64,000 nucleotides of DNA, from assembly GCA_028826165.1 (NCBI GenBank), contig JAPDFW010000125.1, positions 1 through 64,000 of the forward strand, read 5' to 3'. Numbering within the stretch: the first letter of the stretch is position 1; every line of letters starts with the position of its first letter. Shown here one piece after another: positions 50,701-62,419 of this stretch. The notes beneath the pieces are model-generated. The model was not told where the DNA came from and ran no database searches. It worked only from the letters and a program-made list of their open reading frames with translations. Made by a program: the position numbers and the translations under genes. Source of the DNA: Anaeramoeba ignava. Taxonomy: Eukaryota; Metamonada; Anaeramoebidae.

Positions 50701-53286
50701 ATCAATTTTTAAATCAATTTGTTAATATTTAAATCAATATTTAAATAAATATTTAAATAAATATTTAAATAAATATTTAAATCAAATTTATAATCAAATT
50801 TAATCAATTTTTAAATCAATTTTTAAATAAATATTTAAATAAATATTTAAATCAATATTTAAATAAATATTTAAATAAATATTTAAATCAAATTTATAAT
50901 CAATTTTTAAATCAATTTTTAAATCAATATTTAAAAAATATTTAAATAAATTTTAAATATTTAAATCAATTTTTAAATCAATTTTAAATCAATTTTACAA
51001 TCAAATTTATAATCAATTTTTAAATAAATATTTAAATCAATTTTTAAATAAATATTTAAATCAATTTTTAAATAAATATTTAAATCAATTTTAAATAAAT
51101 ATTTAAATCAATTTTTAAATAAATATTTAAATCAATTTTTAAATCAAATATTTAAATCAATTTTTAAATAAATATTTAAATCAATTTTATAATCAATTTT
51201 ATAATCAAATATTTAAATCAATTTTTAAATCAAATTTTTAAATCAATTTTATAATCAATTTTTAAATAAATTTTTAAATAAATTTTTAAATAAATATTTA
51301 AATCAATATTTAAATAAATATTTAAATCAATTTTAAATAAATATTTAAATCAATTTTTAAATCAATTTTATAATCAATTTTATAATCAATTTTTAAATAA
51401 ATTTTTAAATCAATATTAAAATCAATATTTAATCAATTTTATAAATAAATTTTATAATCAATATTTAAATAAATATTTAAATCAATTTTTAAATCAATTT
51501 TTAAATAAATATTTAAATAAATATTTAAATCAATTTTATAATCAATATTTAAATCAATTTTATAATCATAATCAATTTTATAATCAATTTTTAAATCAAT
51601 TTTTAAATCAATATTTAAATCAATATTTAAATCAATATTATAATCAATATTTAAATAAATATTTAAATCAATTTTATAATCAATTTTATAAATAAATTTT
51701 TAAATAAATATTTAAATAAATTTTTAAATAAATATTTAAATAAATTTTTAAATAAATATTTAAATAAATATTTAAATCAATTTTATAATCAATTTTATAA
51801 TCAATTTTATAATCAATTTTTAAATCAAATTTTAAATCAATATTTAAATCAATATTTAAATCAATATTATAATCAATATTTAAATAAATATTTAAATAAA
51901 TATTTAAATCAATTTTTAAATAAATTTTTAAATAAATATTTAAATCAATTTTATAATCAATTTTATAATAAATTTTATAATAAATTTTATAATCAATTTT
52001 ATAATCAATTTTATAATCAATTTTATAATCAATTTTATAATCAATTTTATAATAAATATTTAAATAAATAAATACAATCAATGCTTTATCAAAAATTTCA
52101 AAAGTTGATTCAATTTCAAATTGAGTTAAAATTTCTTGACGAATTATTTCATCAATATTAATTTCAAATGCAGAATTATTTCTGATATAATGATTTATTA
52201 TTTTTGTTGATGTTGTATGAATAGCTTTCTTTTCAGTTTCTGAAGGAAATTGTTGGAAATGACCTGATAATTTTTTATATTGAATTACCTAATTTTTTGA
52301 TATAATTTTTGATATAAATATAAATATAAATATAAATATAAATATAAATATAAATATAAATATAAATATAAATATAAATATAAATATAAATATAAATATA
52401 AATATAATTATAAATATAAATATAAATATAAATATAAATATAAATATAAATATAAATATAAATTTAAATATAAATATAAATATAAATATAAATATAAATA
52501 TAAATATAAATATAAATATAAATATAAATATAAATATAAATATAAATATAAATATAAATATAAATATAAATATAAATATAAATATAAAATAAAATAAATA
52601 TAAAAAAATATAAATATAATTTAAAATAAATATAAAAATAATGTAAAATAAAATAAATATAAATATAAATATAAAATAAAATAAATATAAATATAAATTT
52701 AAAATAATAAAAATATAAATATAAAAATAATATAAATATAAATATTTAAAATAATATAAATATAAATATTTAAAATAATATAAATATAAATATAAATATA
52801 AATATAATTATAAATATAAATATAAATATAAATATAAATATAAATATAAATATAATTATAATTATAATTATAAATTTAATTATAATTATAAATATAAATA
52901 TAAATATAATTTTAATAAATATTATTTTTACATCTCTAATAAAAAGTGGAGATTCAACTGAATAAATGCTTTCACAAAATTTTATAAAACAACTAATACA
53001 ATATTTATCAGTAATAACTTCATAAAGTTTTTCATTTGTAGTTTCTTTAATAATTTGATAAATTAATTGGTGTTGTTGAGATTTATCAGTTTTAATTTCT
53101 AATTTTTTAAAAAAGAAAAAAATAAATAATAAATTAAAAAGAAAAAAAAATTTTTTTACTTTGATTATTTTCATTTTCATTTATGTTTTGATTTATATTT
53201 TCATTTATATTTTGATTTATATTTTGATTTATATTTTCATTTATGTTTTCATTTATATTTTCATTGTTTTGATTTGTATTTGACAT
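47758..53286 (-). CDS. RGS-domain plus DUF547 protein, 7 exons, 515 aa
   Basis: Exons 53286-53160, 53098-52932, 52288-52076, 49171-49040, 48963-48552, 48321-48089, 48021-47758; sum 1548 nt = 516 codons. An N-terminal NINENINQ repeat is followed by an RGS fold (residues about 50-205): LYEVITDKYCISCFIKFC, VIQYKKLSGHF, INHYIRNNSAFEINI, FEIFDKAL, then HLLGIANDSLFPRFKDS across the 2.9-kb intron. RGS domains speed GTP hydrolysis by G-alpha. The second half matches DUF547: SFRRFLIGTSELKKVDL, ERKAFFLNIFHLLLLH, KIGGYKFSLDDIRFGIF and a DPRINFVVSY block. No membrane segments. Whether RGS activity is kept cannot be judged. The gene is 5.5 kb for a 1.5-kb coding sequence because of two repeat introns. Confidence 0.82.
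49172..52075 (-). repeat. 2904-bp intron of (AAATCAATTTTT)n / (AAATCAATATTT)n
   Basis: Intron 3 of the RGS-DUF547 gene. Donor GTATTTATTT, acceptor TTAAAAAAAG. The array mixes three 12-mers on the plus strand: AAATCAATATTT, AAATCAATTTTT and TAATCAATTTTA, plus AAATAAATATTT. Blocks of several hundred bases recur with the same unit order (for example around 49560-49640 and 50010-50060), suggesting higher-order duplication. Confidence 0.92.
52289..52931 (-). repeat. Intron 2 of the RGS-DUF547 gene, (TATAAA)n
   Basis: 643-bp intron with donor GTAAAAATAA and acceptor AAAAATTAG. A near-pure ATAAAT hexamer tract (52313-52590), then degraded units and a TATAAT run (52850-52900). Same hexamer as DENN intron 2. 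Confidence 0.9.
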
Positions 53287-53350
53287 TTTTTAAATTATTT
53301 AGAAAAAAAAAAGAAAAAAGAAAAAAAATGAATTTGGAAAAAGATTTTTT
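53287..53350 (-). promoter_or_regulatory. Promoter region of the RGS-DUF547 gene
   Basis: AAAAAGAAAAAAAATGAATTTGG on the plus strand (about 53315-53337) gives a single CATTTTTTTT on the coding strand, about 45 bp from the ATG. The SBBP receptor gene ends 116 bp upstream. Confidence 0.4.
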
Positions 53351-53402
53351 TTTTTTAATTTCAAAAAGAAAAAGAAAAAGAAAGAGAAAGAAAAAGAAAA
53401 AG

Positions 53403-56400
53403 TTAATTTGAGTTGGAATCATCATCAAGAATTGGAAGAGGAATTTGTAAAATATCATCATGAGTCAAAGAATTACGAGGAGTAAGTTTTGAAGAACTTT
53501 CTGAATTTTGAATTTTAATTTGAATTGGATTTTGAATTTGGTTTTTATTTTGATTATGATTATTAGCGAAATCAGAATTCCATTTTTCAACATTATTATC
53601 ATCATCATCATCATCATTATCATCATCATTTTCATCTTTTTCATCAGTCTCATCTTTTTGGTCTGTTTCATCATCAGTTTCTTTTGCTTCAGTTTCAATT
53701 TCTTGATTGTTTGAATTTTGATTTTTTTTTGGATCATTATCATTATCATTATCATCAATAATAATATTATCATTTTCAAAACCATCTTTTTGATTTTGAC
53801 TTTTAGTGTTTGAATCAATATGAGAAGTATTATCATTATCGGAAGAATTAGAATCATTGATCTCATCAAGTTCAAGATCAGTCTTATTTGGCTGAGAAGT
53901 TGTTCTCGGAAGATTTTTTCTCTTTCCATAACCTTTGACAATATACGAAATTGCGAAAGAAAGAAGAACAAGAGAAACAAAGACGCAAATTGAGAAAAGA
54001 ATAACGCCGAACACTTTGAGGCCTAAGGAAAGAAAACCCAGAAGAAGGAGATAGAGCCCAATCACGAGGATATCATAGGCTGAATAGTTGATAGTGTGGA
54101 TGATGTGGTCTTGATGAGGCTTCATGATGACTGTGAAAAGAATCATAAGCAAAATGAGGACAAATACAATCCATCCGTTTGCTTTGAAGAAAAAAAGAGC
54201 GCCGACTATGAGAATAAATTTGAACGTGATATCAACAAGTTCCCACCAATAACGGTTTTTTTGGAAACGCAGATACATCCATCCATAAAGCTTGGCGTGC
54301 TTAAGCGAGAATTGATGTTTCTTGACTCTGTAGAGAATAAACACAAATAAAAGCGGGATTAAAACAACATAAAGAATAACCGCAATTATGAACAGGACAA
54401 GAAATTTGTTCCATTTAGAGCTTCCCAGAATGATTGTTGGGTCGCTGTTCAGTGTTTTTTGTCCGTCGCCTTGAGTCGTGTATGAAAAAGGTTTCAAGGC
54501 TATAAATGCTAAAGGAATAAACATGAATTTGAGAACAATTGATGATGAATACACAAGTTTGTTCTTGAATTTCTCCATCTTCTCAAGCTTTCGTGTGTTG
54601 TGGCGGTAATACAACCGCGCAATAAGATAGAACAATCCATATCCAGCTAGGAAATAAAACGGAAGGAAAAATGCAATAAGATATTTGTCGTAAAACGTGA
54701 AATTCCATGAGCATTCAGGACTTGCAAGTGCGTCAAGATTGAAACAGAAAATACCAAAGAAATATCGGAAGAAATTCTTGATAACATCAGGAAATGGAAG
54801 ACTCATCGAGAAAACAGCGCCGAAAAGCTGGAAAAATGTTCCTAAGATGTTGGTAGCGGGAAAGTTCACACCAACACCGCTGAATCGGAAAAGAAGCGCA
54901 CAGATCACAATCAGGAAGATTATAAACGCAAGAAAGATTGCCCATGTGTTTTTCGGACATTTTTTGCAATCGTAATTGAAATGGAAATATCCAGGAATGC
55001 AATTATAACAAAGGGAATTAGGATCTCTTCCAAACGCGCATTTGTCTGCGCCAGGACAGATGTCTGGGATTTGAGATGAGCAGATGTAGCAGAAGGATTG
55101 TCCAAGCCCATCGTTGAATTGCCCTGCAGGACATGTTGTGCAGAATGTTGATCCTGGATCTGCTGCATATGTTCCTGAAGGACATTGTGTGCATTGCACT
55201 GTTTTTTGCTGGTTTGTGTATGTTCCTGATTCGCATGGTGTGCAATATTGTGTGTCTCCCTCGGAATACTTTCCTTCAACGCATCCAAAACAACTCGACC
55301 AATTCGATCCAAAATATCCTGGTGGACAATTGTGCAATTTGATTGCAAAAGCATCGTATTGTTCTGATTGATCCCGTAATCCGTTCCATGCTACAAACTG
55401 CGGGGATCTTGCCAATCCAACAAGAACAGGTACTGTTTCGTTATTAAAAACAACTGCATTCGCTCCTCCGCCAATAATCCCGGAAACAATAATCTCGCTC
55501 ACATTAGGGTTGAATAAAATGAAATAGGATTGCATATAATAAATATCTTCAGGATCACTTGCGTAATTGTAGAGATAATTCCCGCTCAATGGGTTTCCTC
55601 TTCCCGTTACAAACACCTGTTTTTGGTTATCAAAAAGAATGGAAAACACAGAATCGGAATGCATATCAGAGCCAAGATACGAAGAATACAACAACTGCGA
55701 GAAATTCCAATTATATTTCGCAATAAAACCATCAGATAAATCAGTGTAATTAGGCTGGAATCCATCCGTTGTATTAGGCAAATTGGTTGAGAATGTTGAT
55801 CCTCCAATCCACGCAAATCCGTCATCATCATAAACAACCACAAGACAACGATCGTTTTCATCCCCTTCATAATATTCTTTGTTCCAAATGTCTGTGAAAT
55901 TTGTCTGATTAACAATAACAAGAAAACAAGCAACAGTTGTGTATATTTTCTTGCCATGCATATCCGGTAACAACTCCCGCGCAGTGGATCCAACAAGAGC
56001 AATTGCCTCGTGACTAGGATTAAATGCTATTGAATAAATATGAGTGAACAATCCTCCATCCAAACAAATAAAATCTTGCAATTTGGTTGCATTTTCATCG
56101 AGCTTCAAAAAAACTGCTGATTGTCCTTCAACTCCAATGCATCTTTCATTAGTACTTTCTTTGTTAGTATCGTCCATAGGGAAATATCCTTCGGAATCTG
56201 CAGAAATATAAATAGAATCATTCACAAGAACCAAATCAGTTGCAATTAAATTTCTTGTTCCGCAAACTAAAGTTGAGAAAAGCATTTCTTGTCCGTCGTT
56301 TGATAACTTGAAAAGTACTATCTGGTTCGCTTCATATGTGCCGCATGAGCTCATATATGCATTAGTTGATGTTGGGAAATCTCCATCAAACATCTTCAAA

Positions 56401-59400
56401 TATTTCCCAACAATAACAGGATTATCTTTCGAATCAAGAACAACTTTGATTCCTTCTTCAACTGAACGTGTTCCAATATAAGTTGAGAATAAAATTGACA
56501 ATCCATCCGGCGCAAATTTAACAACAAATATATCATTTCCTCCTGAATAATATTGATTCAATGGATCAACAACAGGGAAATCTCGACTGTTGGTTGTCCC
56601 AATAACAAACATATTGTTGTTACTATCCATTGCCAAACTATATGCAGAATCAGTTGTTCCTCCTCCAAGAAAAGTTGAAAATCCAGGATCGATAATAAAA
56701 TTGTTGGAACTTGTTTGGAATTTTCGATCGTTAATTTCAAATCCAAATATTAAATGTTTCTGTATCATTTTCTCACTTGTTTTTGTTGATTCGATAGAGA
56801 TGATTGAATATTTGCATTTTAACTTTTCTCCGTTTTGGAACGCAATAGGTTTTGATTCCCCAAAAAGTTTTTTACTTGTGTTTTTTTCAAAGAAATTCAG
56901 GGTTTGTTTTTCAGAATTGAAAATGAAGTCAACATCTTCGTTAGCTTCTTTTGCTTCAGAATATGTGTATTTCCATTTGATTTGTGAAAGGATATCCTTT
57001 GTGTTTTGTTGTGTTTTCGAATGGAAAACAAATTCACTTTTAAGTTGGCTTCTTCTGTCGAGTTTAAAATGCAAATCAACATTGGGATACACATTTTCAT
57101 ATCTAATTTCTTTGAATGTATCCAAGTTTTTAAACCAATTAGATGAATCTTTTCCAATCATAAAATTAGCTTTTCCGATTGTTTTTTTTGATGAAATGTT
57201 GTTGAGATTGCCGTTAATTGGTTTCATTTCGATTTTTCTATTATTGATAATGAAAGTAATTGATTCATTGGTGAAAAATACTTCTCCTGCACCAAGAAGT
57301 TTAGCGATAAATTTGATGTTTGATTGTGAGTTGTTTTGGATTATGTTTTCAACAATAACAACAGGGAGAGGATTGAATGTTTGATTTGGAGGAGAGTATT
57401 GAAAATTTGATTTAAAATTTGATCTAAAATTTTTATATAAATTTTAATATAATTTTGATATAAATTTTTATATAAATTTTAATATAAATTTTGATATAAA
57501 TTTTAATATAAATTTTGATATAAATTTTGATATAAATTTTGATATAAATTTTGATATAAATTTTGATATAAATTTTATTATAAAATTAATTATAAATTTG
57601 ATTATAAATTTGATATAAATTTTTATATAAATTTTTATATAAATTTTGATATAATTTTTGATATAAATTTTGATATAAATTTGATTATAAATTTAATTAT
57701 AAATTTAATTATAAATTTAATTATAAAATTAATTATAAAATTGATTATAAATTTGATTATAAATTTAATTATAAATTTGATTATAAATTTAATTATAAAT
57801 TTGATTATAAATTTGATTGTAAAATTAATTATAAAATTGATTATAAAATTAATTATAAATTTAATTATAAATTTTGATATAAATTTAATTATAAATTTGA
57901 TTATAAATTTGATTGTAAAATTGATTATAAATTTAATTATAAATTTAATTATAAATTTGATTGTAAATTTAATTATAAATTTGAATATAAAATATAATTA
58001 TAAATATAATTATAAATTTAATTATAAATTTTTAATATAAATTTAATTATAAATTGATTATAAATTTAATTATAAAATTTGATTATAAATTTGATATAAA
58101 TTTTTGATATAATTTTTATATAAATTTGATTATAAATTTAATTATAAATTTAATTATAAATTTAATTATAGATTTTGATTGTAAATTTAATTATAAATTT
58201 GATTATAAATTTAATTATAAATTTAATTATAAATTTAATTATAAATTTAATTATAAATTTAATTATAAATTTGATTATAAATTTAATTGTAAAATTGATT
58301 ATAAATTTGATTGTAAAATTAATTATAAATTTAATTATAAATTTTGATTATAAATTTAATTATAAATTTAATTATAAATTTAATTATAAATTGATTGTAA
58401 ATATAATTATAAAATTGATTGTAAATATAATTATAAAATTGATTATAAAATTTTTATATTTAAATTTTTGTTATAAATTTAATTATAAATTTGATTATAA
58501 ATTTGATTATAAATTTGATTATAAATTTGATTATAAATTTTTATATAAATTTGATTGTAAATTTGATATAAATATGATTATAAATTTGATATAAATTTAA
58601 TTATAAATATGATTATAAAATTAATTATAAATTTAATTATAAATTTAATTATAAATATGATTATAAAATTAATTATAAATTTAATTATAAATTTGATTAT
58701 AAATTTGATTGTAAAATTAATTATAAATTTAATTATAAATTTGATTATAAATTTGATTATAAATTTAATTGTAAAAATTGATTATAAATTTGATTGTAAA
58801 TATAATTATAAAATTGATTGTAAAATTAATTATAAATTTAATTATAAATTTGATTATAAATTTAATTATAAATTTGATTATAAATTTAATTATAAAATTG
58901 ATTATAAATTTAATTATAAATTGATTGTAAATATAATTATAAAATTGATTATAAATTTAATTATAAATTTTATTATAAATTTGATTGTAAATTTAATTAT
59001 AAATTTAATTATAAATTTAATTATAAATTTAATTATAAATTAATTATAAATTTAATTATAAATTTAATTATAAATTTAATTATAAAATTTAATTATAAAT
59101 TTGATTGTAAATTTAATTGTAAATTTGATTATAAATTTGATTGTAAATTTAATTATAAATTTAATTATAAATTTGATTATAAATTTAATTATAAATTTAA
59201 TATAAATTTTTATATAAATTTTTATATAAATTTAATTGTAAATTTAATATAAAATTGATTATAAATTTAATATAAAATTGATTATAAATTTTTATATAAA
59301 TTTGATTGTAAATTTGATTGTAAATTTGATTATAAATTTAATTGTAAATTTAATTATAGATTTTGATTGTAAAATTGATTATAAAATTTTTATATTTAAA

Positions 59401-59633
59401 TTTATAATTAGATAAGGCTTAAATTAGGAATTAATTTTTTGCTTTGTGATTTAATTTGAAAAATTTAAAGAAATAAATTACTCGAATTGATTTTCTTTTG
59501 ATTCGAAATTTCTAAAAACGTTTTCTGTAAAAAAATCAGTTGAATAAATTGAACTTGAACTTGAACTTGAACAAAAAATTTTGATCAAAAATGAAGATAA
59601 AAAAAGAAGAAAAATTTTAATTGTGAATGACAT
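53403..59633 (-). CDS. Large surface receptor: SBBP-type beta-propeller, Cys-rich repeats, multipass membrane domain, 1390 aa
   Basis: Exons 59633-59482 and 57423-53403; sum 4173 nt = 1391 codons. Signal peptide residues about 1-24 (MSFTIKIFLLFLSSFLIKIF), alone in exon 1 with a serine run. Residues about 75-250 resemble the domain preceding SBBP propellers. About 290-740: SBBP-like blades (GFSTFLGGGTTDSAYSLAMD, FVVKFAPDGLSILFSTYIG). About 748-860: ephrin-receptor-like Cys-rich repeats (CESGTYTNQQKTVQCTQCP, CPSGTYAADPGSTFC). About 876-1210: 8-9 membrane helices. The cytosolic tail is acidic, D/N/E-rich with a poly-Asp run. Codons in the middle (54000-56900) are visibly richer in G and C than any other gene here. 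Likely an adhesion or sensor protein; ligand unknown. Confidence 0.85.
57424..59481 (-). repeat. 2058-bp intron of (TATAAATTTAAT / TATAAATTTGAT)n
   Basis: Intron 1 of the SBBP receptor. Donor GTAATTTATTT at 59481, acceptor AAATTTTAG at 57424. Plus-strand units are TATAAATTTAAT, TATAAATTTGAT and TGTAAATTTGAT, with TATAAATTTTGA nearest the acceptor. On the sense strand I see essentially no GT or AG inside. Confidence 0.92.
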
Positions 59634-59870
59634 TAGTTTTTGGTTTAAAAAAACAAATGCAAATTTCTCAATATAATTTTGTGTTTAACTTTTTAAACTT
59701 TTTAAACAAGAAAAGAAAATAAAAAGGGAATAATTATATAAAACAAAAATAAAAGCGAAAGTGTAAAAAAAAAATGAAAGAAAAGAAAAATAAAAAATTG
59801 ATCTTTTTTTTTTAAACTGAAAAAAAATTTCTATTTAAACTGTTCAAAAAAAAAAAATAATTTTTTAAAT
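59634..59870 (-). promoter_or_regulatory. Promoter region of the SBBP receptor gene
   Basis: AAAAAAAAATGAAAGAAAAG at about 59766-59785 (CAT in a T-tract on the coding strand), about 135 bp from the ATG, farther than in most genes here. 59871-59976 is AT-rich spacer up to the stop of the coiled-coil gene. Confidence 0.4.
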
Positions 59871-59976
59871 GACGTATTTAGTTATTAAATTATTAATTTA
59901 TTTTTAAAAATTACTCAGTTTTATTTTTTATTTAAATTTTTTTTTTCTTATTGATCAATTAAAAAAAAAAATTTAA

Positions 59977-61679
59977 TTAATTCTTCTTTATATTTTGATT
60001 TTGATTTGGATTTTGATTTTGATTTGGATTTATATTTGTTTCTTGTTTTGTTGGTGTTTTAGGTGTAATTCTATTTAATAAAATTCTAATTTCATTTAAT
60101 TCAGAATTAATTAAATTTTGATTTTCTTTTAAAATTCCATTTTCAATTAATTTTAATTTTTCTGTTAATTTTGAAATAATTTCTTTTTGATTTTGAGTTT
60201 GAATTTGTTTTCTTTGAATTAAATCTCGATTTTTTTCTTTTAATTGATTAATTTGATTTGTAAATTTTGAATTTTCATTTTTAATTTTATCTAATTTTTC
60301 ATTGATAGATCTTATATTTTGATCTTTTTTTTGAAGATCTTGATTTAATTTTGAATTTGAATCTGTTAAAAGATTAATTTTTTGATTTTTATTTTTAATA
60401 ATTTCTTGAAATTCTTCAGCATTTAAAGGAGATTTTCTTTTTAAAAAATTAGGAGAAATTTTTTGATTTTTAATTGGATTTTGATTTGGATTTTTAATTG
60501 GATTTTTAATTGGATTTTGATTTGGATTTTTAATTGAATTTTGATTTGAATTTTTAATTGGATTTTGATTTGAATTTTTTGAAAGAAACATTATTTTTGT
60601 ATTATATTCTTCAATTTCTTGATCTTTTTGTTCAATTATTTTCTTTAAAGAAATGATAACTTTTTCTAAATGATCATTTTTTTCTAACAAAATTGTATTT
60701 TGATGGGATTTATTTTTAAGAAAACCTTCTAAAGAATTAATCCTTTCTCTTAATTGTTTTGAAATATTTTCCTTTTCAATTAATTCTTGATTCATTTTAC
60801 TCTTAACAATATTAATCAAATGTAATTGTTTTTCAAGATGAACAATTTTTTTCTTAAAGATATCATTTGATTTAGTTAAATTTTCAATAACTTTGCTTGC
60901 AGTTTCAAGTTGTGAAAAAATTTTTTCCAATTCTTTAGTTGTTTGAGCAAAAGTTGTTTGTAAAGAAAATAACTCTTTTTTTGATGATTGTAATTGGGTA
61001 TTTAATTGCTGAATTTCTTCCTGTTTTTGTATAATTTCTGTTTCTTTGTTTTGAATAACTTTTCCTAGTTCCTCATTTTGTTCTTCAATGTTACATTTCA
61101 AAGTATCAATTATTGCATTTTTTTTTTCATTTTCTTTTTTTAATCTATCATAATCACTATAAGAAATATTAAGATTATGCTGATATTGCTCAAGGATTGT
61201 TAATTGTTTTTTGAGTTCTTTCATTTGTGATGCATTTTTATCCAGTTTCTTTTGTATTTGTTCAAAATAATGAGTTTCATTTTCAAGTTGAATTTTTAAA
61301 TTATCAATTTCTTCATTTAATTTTTCATTTTCTTCTTGTGATTCTGAATTTTGTTTTCTTAGAATTTTGCAATCTTTAAGCACACTTTCTAATCTATCTT
61401 TTAATGCAATTTCTTTTTCTTCTAATTGTTTATTTTTCTCTTTAAAATTTTGTATTTTTGTTTTCATATTTGAAACTTTTTTTTCTTTTTCTTTTTCATT
61501 TTCATTTTCATTTTCTTTATGATTTTCTTTTTCTTCGTTTAAATTAGTTTCTTCTTTATTTTTCTATTTATTTTAATAATTTAAATTTTTATTTTTAAAT
61601 TAAATTTTTTTCTATAATTTAATTTTTTAATTTTTACTTTTTCTTGATTTTTTTGAAATTTTTCAAAATTTTTTGACAT
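59977..61679 (-). CDS. Coiled-coil protein, 2 exons, 542 aa
   Basis: Exons 61679-61638 and 61563-59977; sum 1629 nt = 543 codons. After a short NENEKEKE stretch, residues about 45-330 and 390-490 are near-continuous heptad coiled coil (LEEKEIALKDRLESVLKDCK; LKKQLTILEQYQHNLNISY). A break at about 345-375 carries a NPIKNPNQ/NSNQNSIK tandem repeat and FLKRKSPLNAEEFQE. The C-terminus is Thr/Pro then N/Q-rich. This looks like a structural, centrosomal, Golgi-tether or motor-associated rod; no catalytic domain and no family recognised. The 74-bp intron is conventional. It is divergent from the CARMIL-like gene through a mirrored promoter. Confidence 0.8.
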
Positions 61680-61874
61680 GTTTTTTTAAAAAAATCTTTT
61701 ATAAAAAAATGTAAATATCACAAACTAACAAAAAATAGAAAAAGAAAATAGAAAAAGAAATTAAGAAATTACAAGAAAAAAAAATGAAAAAAAAAATGAA
61801 AAAAAAAAGCAAAAAAAAATTTTTTCATTTTTTTCATTTTTTTTTTCCATTTTTTTTATATTTAAAATTTTAAA
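61680..61874. promoter_or_regulatory. Bidirectional promoter, coiled-coil / CARMIL-like
   Basis: 195 bp with two AAAAAATGAAAAAA blocks (about 61782-61805) facing left and TTTTTTCATTTTTTTCATTT (about 61822-61842) facing right, the plus ATG about 33 bp further on. Confidence 0.65.
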
Positions 61875-62419
61875 ATGAGTGATAAAAAAGAAGTTACAGA
61901 TAAAATTAAATCAACAATTTCAAATCTTTTACCAGGAGAAAAAATACAATTTCTTGAATGGATTACAAAACAAAAAGCAAAAAACAAAGTTGAAGATAGA
62001 TTAGTTGTTTTAACTTCATATAGAGTTATAACGTTTGGAAAAAGAAAAACTTCAATAAAAGCAAAAGTAAAAAAAAAAATTAAAAAAAAAAAACAATTTG
62101 AATTTTTTTTTCCAATTCATTTTCTTAAAAAAAAATTTTTTTTTAGATTTGTCGAAATGGCCATCTTTTTGATTTAAAAGAATTAACAAGTTTTGATGAT
62201 AAAAAAGTAAAAGAACTTTAATTCAATTTTTAAATAATTTTTTTAAAATAAATTTTTTTTATTTTTTTAGTTAAAAGCAGTTTTTAAAGATTTTGAACTT
62301 GAAATTACTTCTGAAAAAGCAAATGAAATTACAGAAACAATTTTAAAGAATTATTTAAAAATAAGTCTTGGAATACCAGAAGAACATTATTTAAAATTTT
62401 CATGTATTCCTGAAGGAAG
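61875..62419 (+). CDS. CARMIL-like protein, 5' end (PH-type domain), 3 exons visible, runs off window
   Basis: Exons 61875-62066, 62147-62206, 62271-62419 give the first 133 residues. Introns 62067-62146 and 62207-62270 are short. CARMIL proteins bind actin capping protein and regulate Arp2/3-driven actin assembly. The visible part fits the N-terminal non-canonical PH domain: LPGEKIQFLEW, KVEDRLVVLTSYRVITFGK, FDLKELTSF, then LKAVFKDFELEITSE, a C-terminal helix TETILKNYLK, and LKFSCIPEG, where CARMILs enter their leucine-rich repeats. Exon 3 ends in phase 2 (GAAG|GTAAAT). The leucine-rich repeats lie beyond the window, so the family call rests on the PH region and gene structure. Confidence 0.65.

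Noticed and set aside
49149-52081. Long open frames of (NIDLKIDY)n type on both strands
   Set aside because: They arise because the intron repeat unit is 12 bp; they lie inside a spliced intron of the RGS-DUF547 gene.
54697-57384. Several plus- and minus-strand frames overlapping the SBBP receptor
   Set aside because: Shadows of the 1340-codon exon; its higher GC content reduces stops in other frames.
57681-59043. Open frames of (NLII)n type
   Set aside because: Repeat artefacts inside intron 1 of the SBBP receptor, on the opposite strand to the gene.
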